This document shows, in pieces, positions 62,441-64,000 of a stretch of 64,000 nucleotides of DNA. The stretch's first letter is position 1, and each line of letters starts with the position of its first letter. The notes beneath the pieces are model-generated. The model was given only the letters and a program-made list of their open reading frames with translations, was not told the DNA's origin and did no database searches. The translations under genes and the position numbers were made by a program. Origin of the DNA: Corallococcus sp. EGB (lineage in GTDB: Bacteria > Myxococcota > Myxococcia > Myxococcales > Myxococcaceae); the NCBI RefSeq assembly GCF_019968905.1, contig NZ_CP079946.1, positions 3,596,001-3,660,000 on the forward strand. Direction: 5' to 3'.

Positions 62441-64000
<1,560 letters not shown>

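Overview
This GC-rich window reads as chromosomal DNA from a myxobacterium (Myxococcota, Corallococcus/Myxococcus-like). The evidence is near-continuous dense coding on both strands with strong third-position G/C bias and frequent GTG/TTG starts. Typical content supports it too: Ser/Thr kinases, FHA proteins, DUF4388, GGDEF-type and sigma-54 activator genes, and dnaK, greB, dksA, relA/spoT and GerW genes side by side. No rRNA, CRISPR array or intact transposon was seen. Two tRNAs (Glu, Lys) are present.

Layout. (1) 1-15.3 kb is the 3' part of an extracellular contractile injection system (eCIS, phage-tail-like) locus, all on the + strand. It holds the end of a baseplate-assembly (J-like) gene, a tail protein (gpI-like), a 1416-aa DUF6519/beta-helix protein, a small linker-like protein, and a 1822-aa DUF4157 (eCIS core) protein. 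The C-terminus of that last protein is compositionally distinct and is followed at once by a small HEAT-like gene, which looks like a cargo toxin plus immunity partner. (2) 15.3-15.7 kb holds two remnants: the region-2 part of an ECF sigma factor and the N-terminus of a membrane protein. They mark a rearrangement scar at the right edge of the eCIS block. (3) 16-30.4 kb is accessory and scarred. It contains a stand-alone PheS/FDX-ACB paralogue, a GerW-like protein, a histidine kinase fused to a frameshifted NTF2-like gene, a methyltransferase, a three-gene secreted cytochrome/DUF1552 operon, relics of DUF1800, an IS91-type transposase and a SnoaL gene, a bactofilin-like protein, an FAD oxidoreductase and an alpha/beta hydrolase.

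(4) 30.4-64 kb is conserved housekeeping and signalling. It runs tRNA-Glu/tRNA-Lys with a strong terminator, greB, PhoH, DUF493, a methyltransferase, a diacylglycerol-kinase-family gene, dnaK with its own promoter, a DCC protein, a MoxR ATPase/VWA pair with a coiled-coil partner, a DisA-type diadenylate cyclase and dksA. A cluster of three zinc-ribbon proteins (FHA, kinase, FHA) follows, then the (p)ppGpp synthetase/hydrolase, RidA, and a protein with three tandem DsbA domains. The end of the window has TusA, an ABC exporter pair, a penicillin-binding transpeptidase, DUF4388, a glutaredoxin, a degenerate receiver/GGDEF protein, and a sigma-54-dependent response regulator cut by the window end. 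A good sigma-54 promoter match lies just upstream of the last two genes.

Stress and second-messenger functions sit close together: (p)ppGpp (relA/spoT, dksA, greB), c-di-AMP (DisA domain) and phospho-dependent FHA signalling all fall within about 22 kb. The most novel part is the C-terminal cargo domain of the eCIS DUF4157 protein with its adjacent small gene. All functional names come from reading translated motifs by eye; no database search was run.
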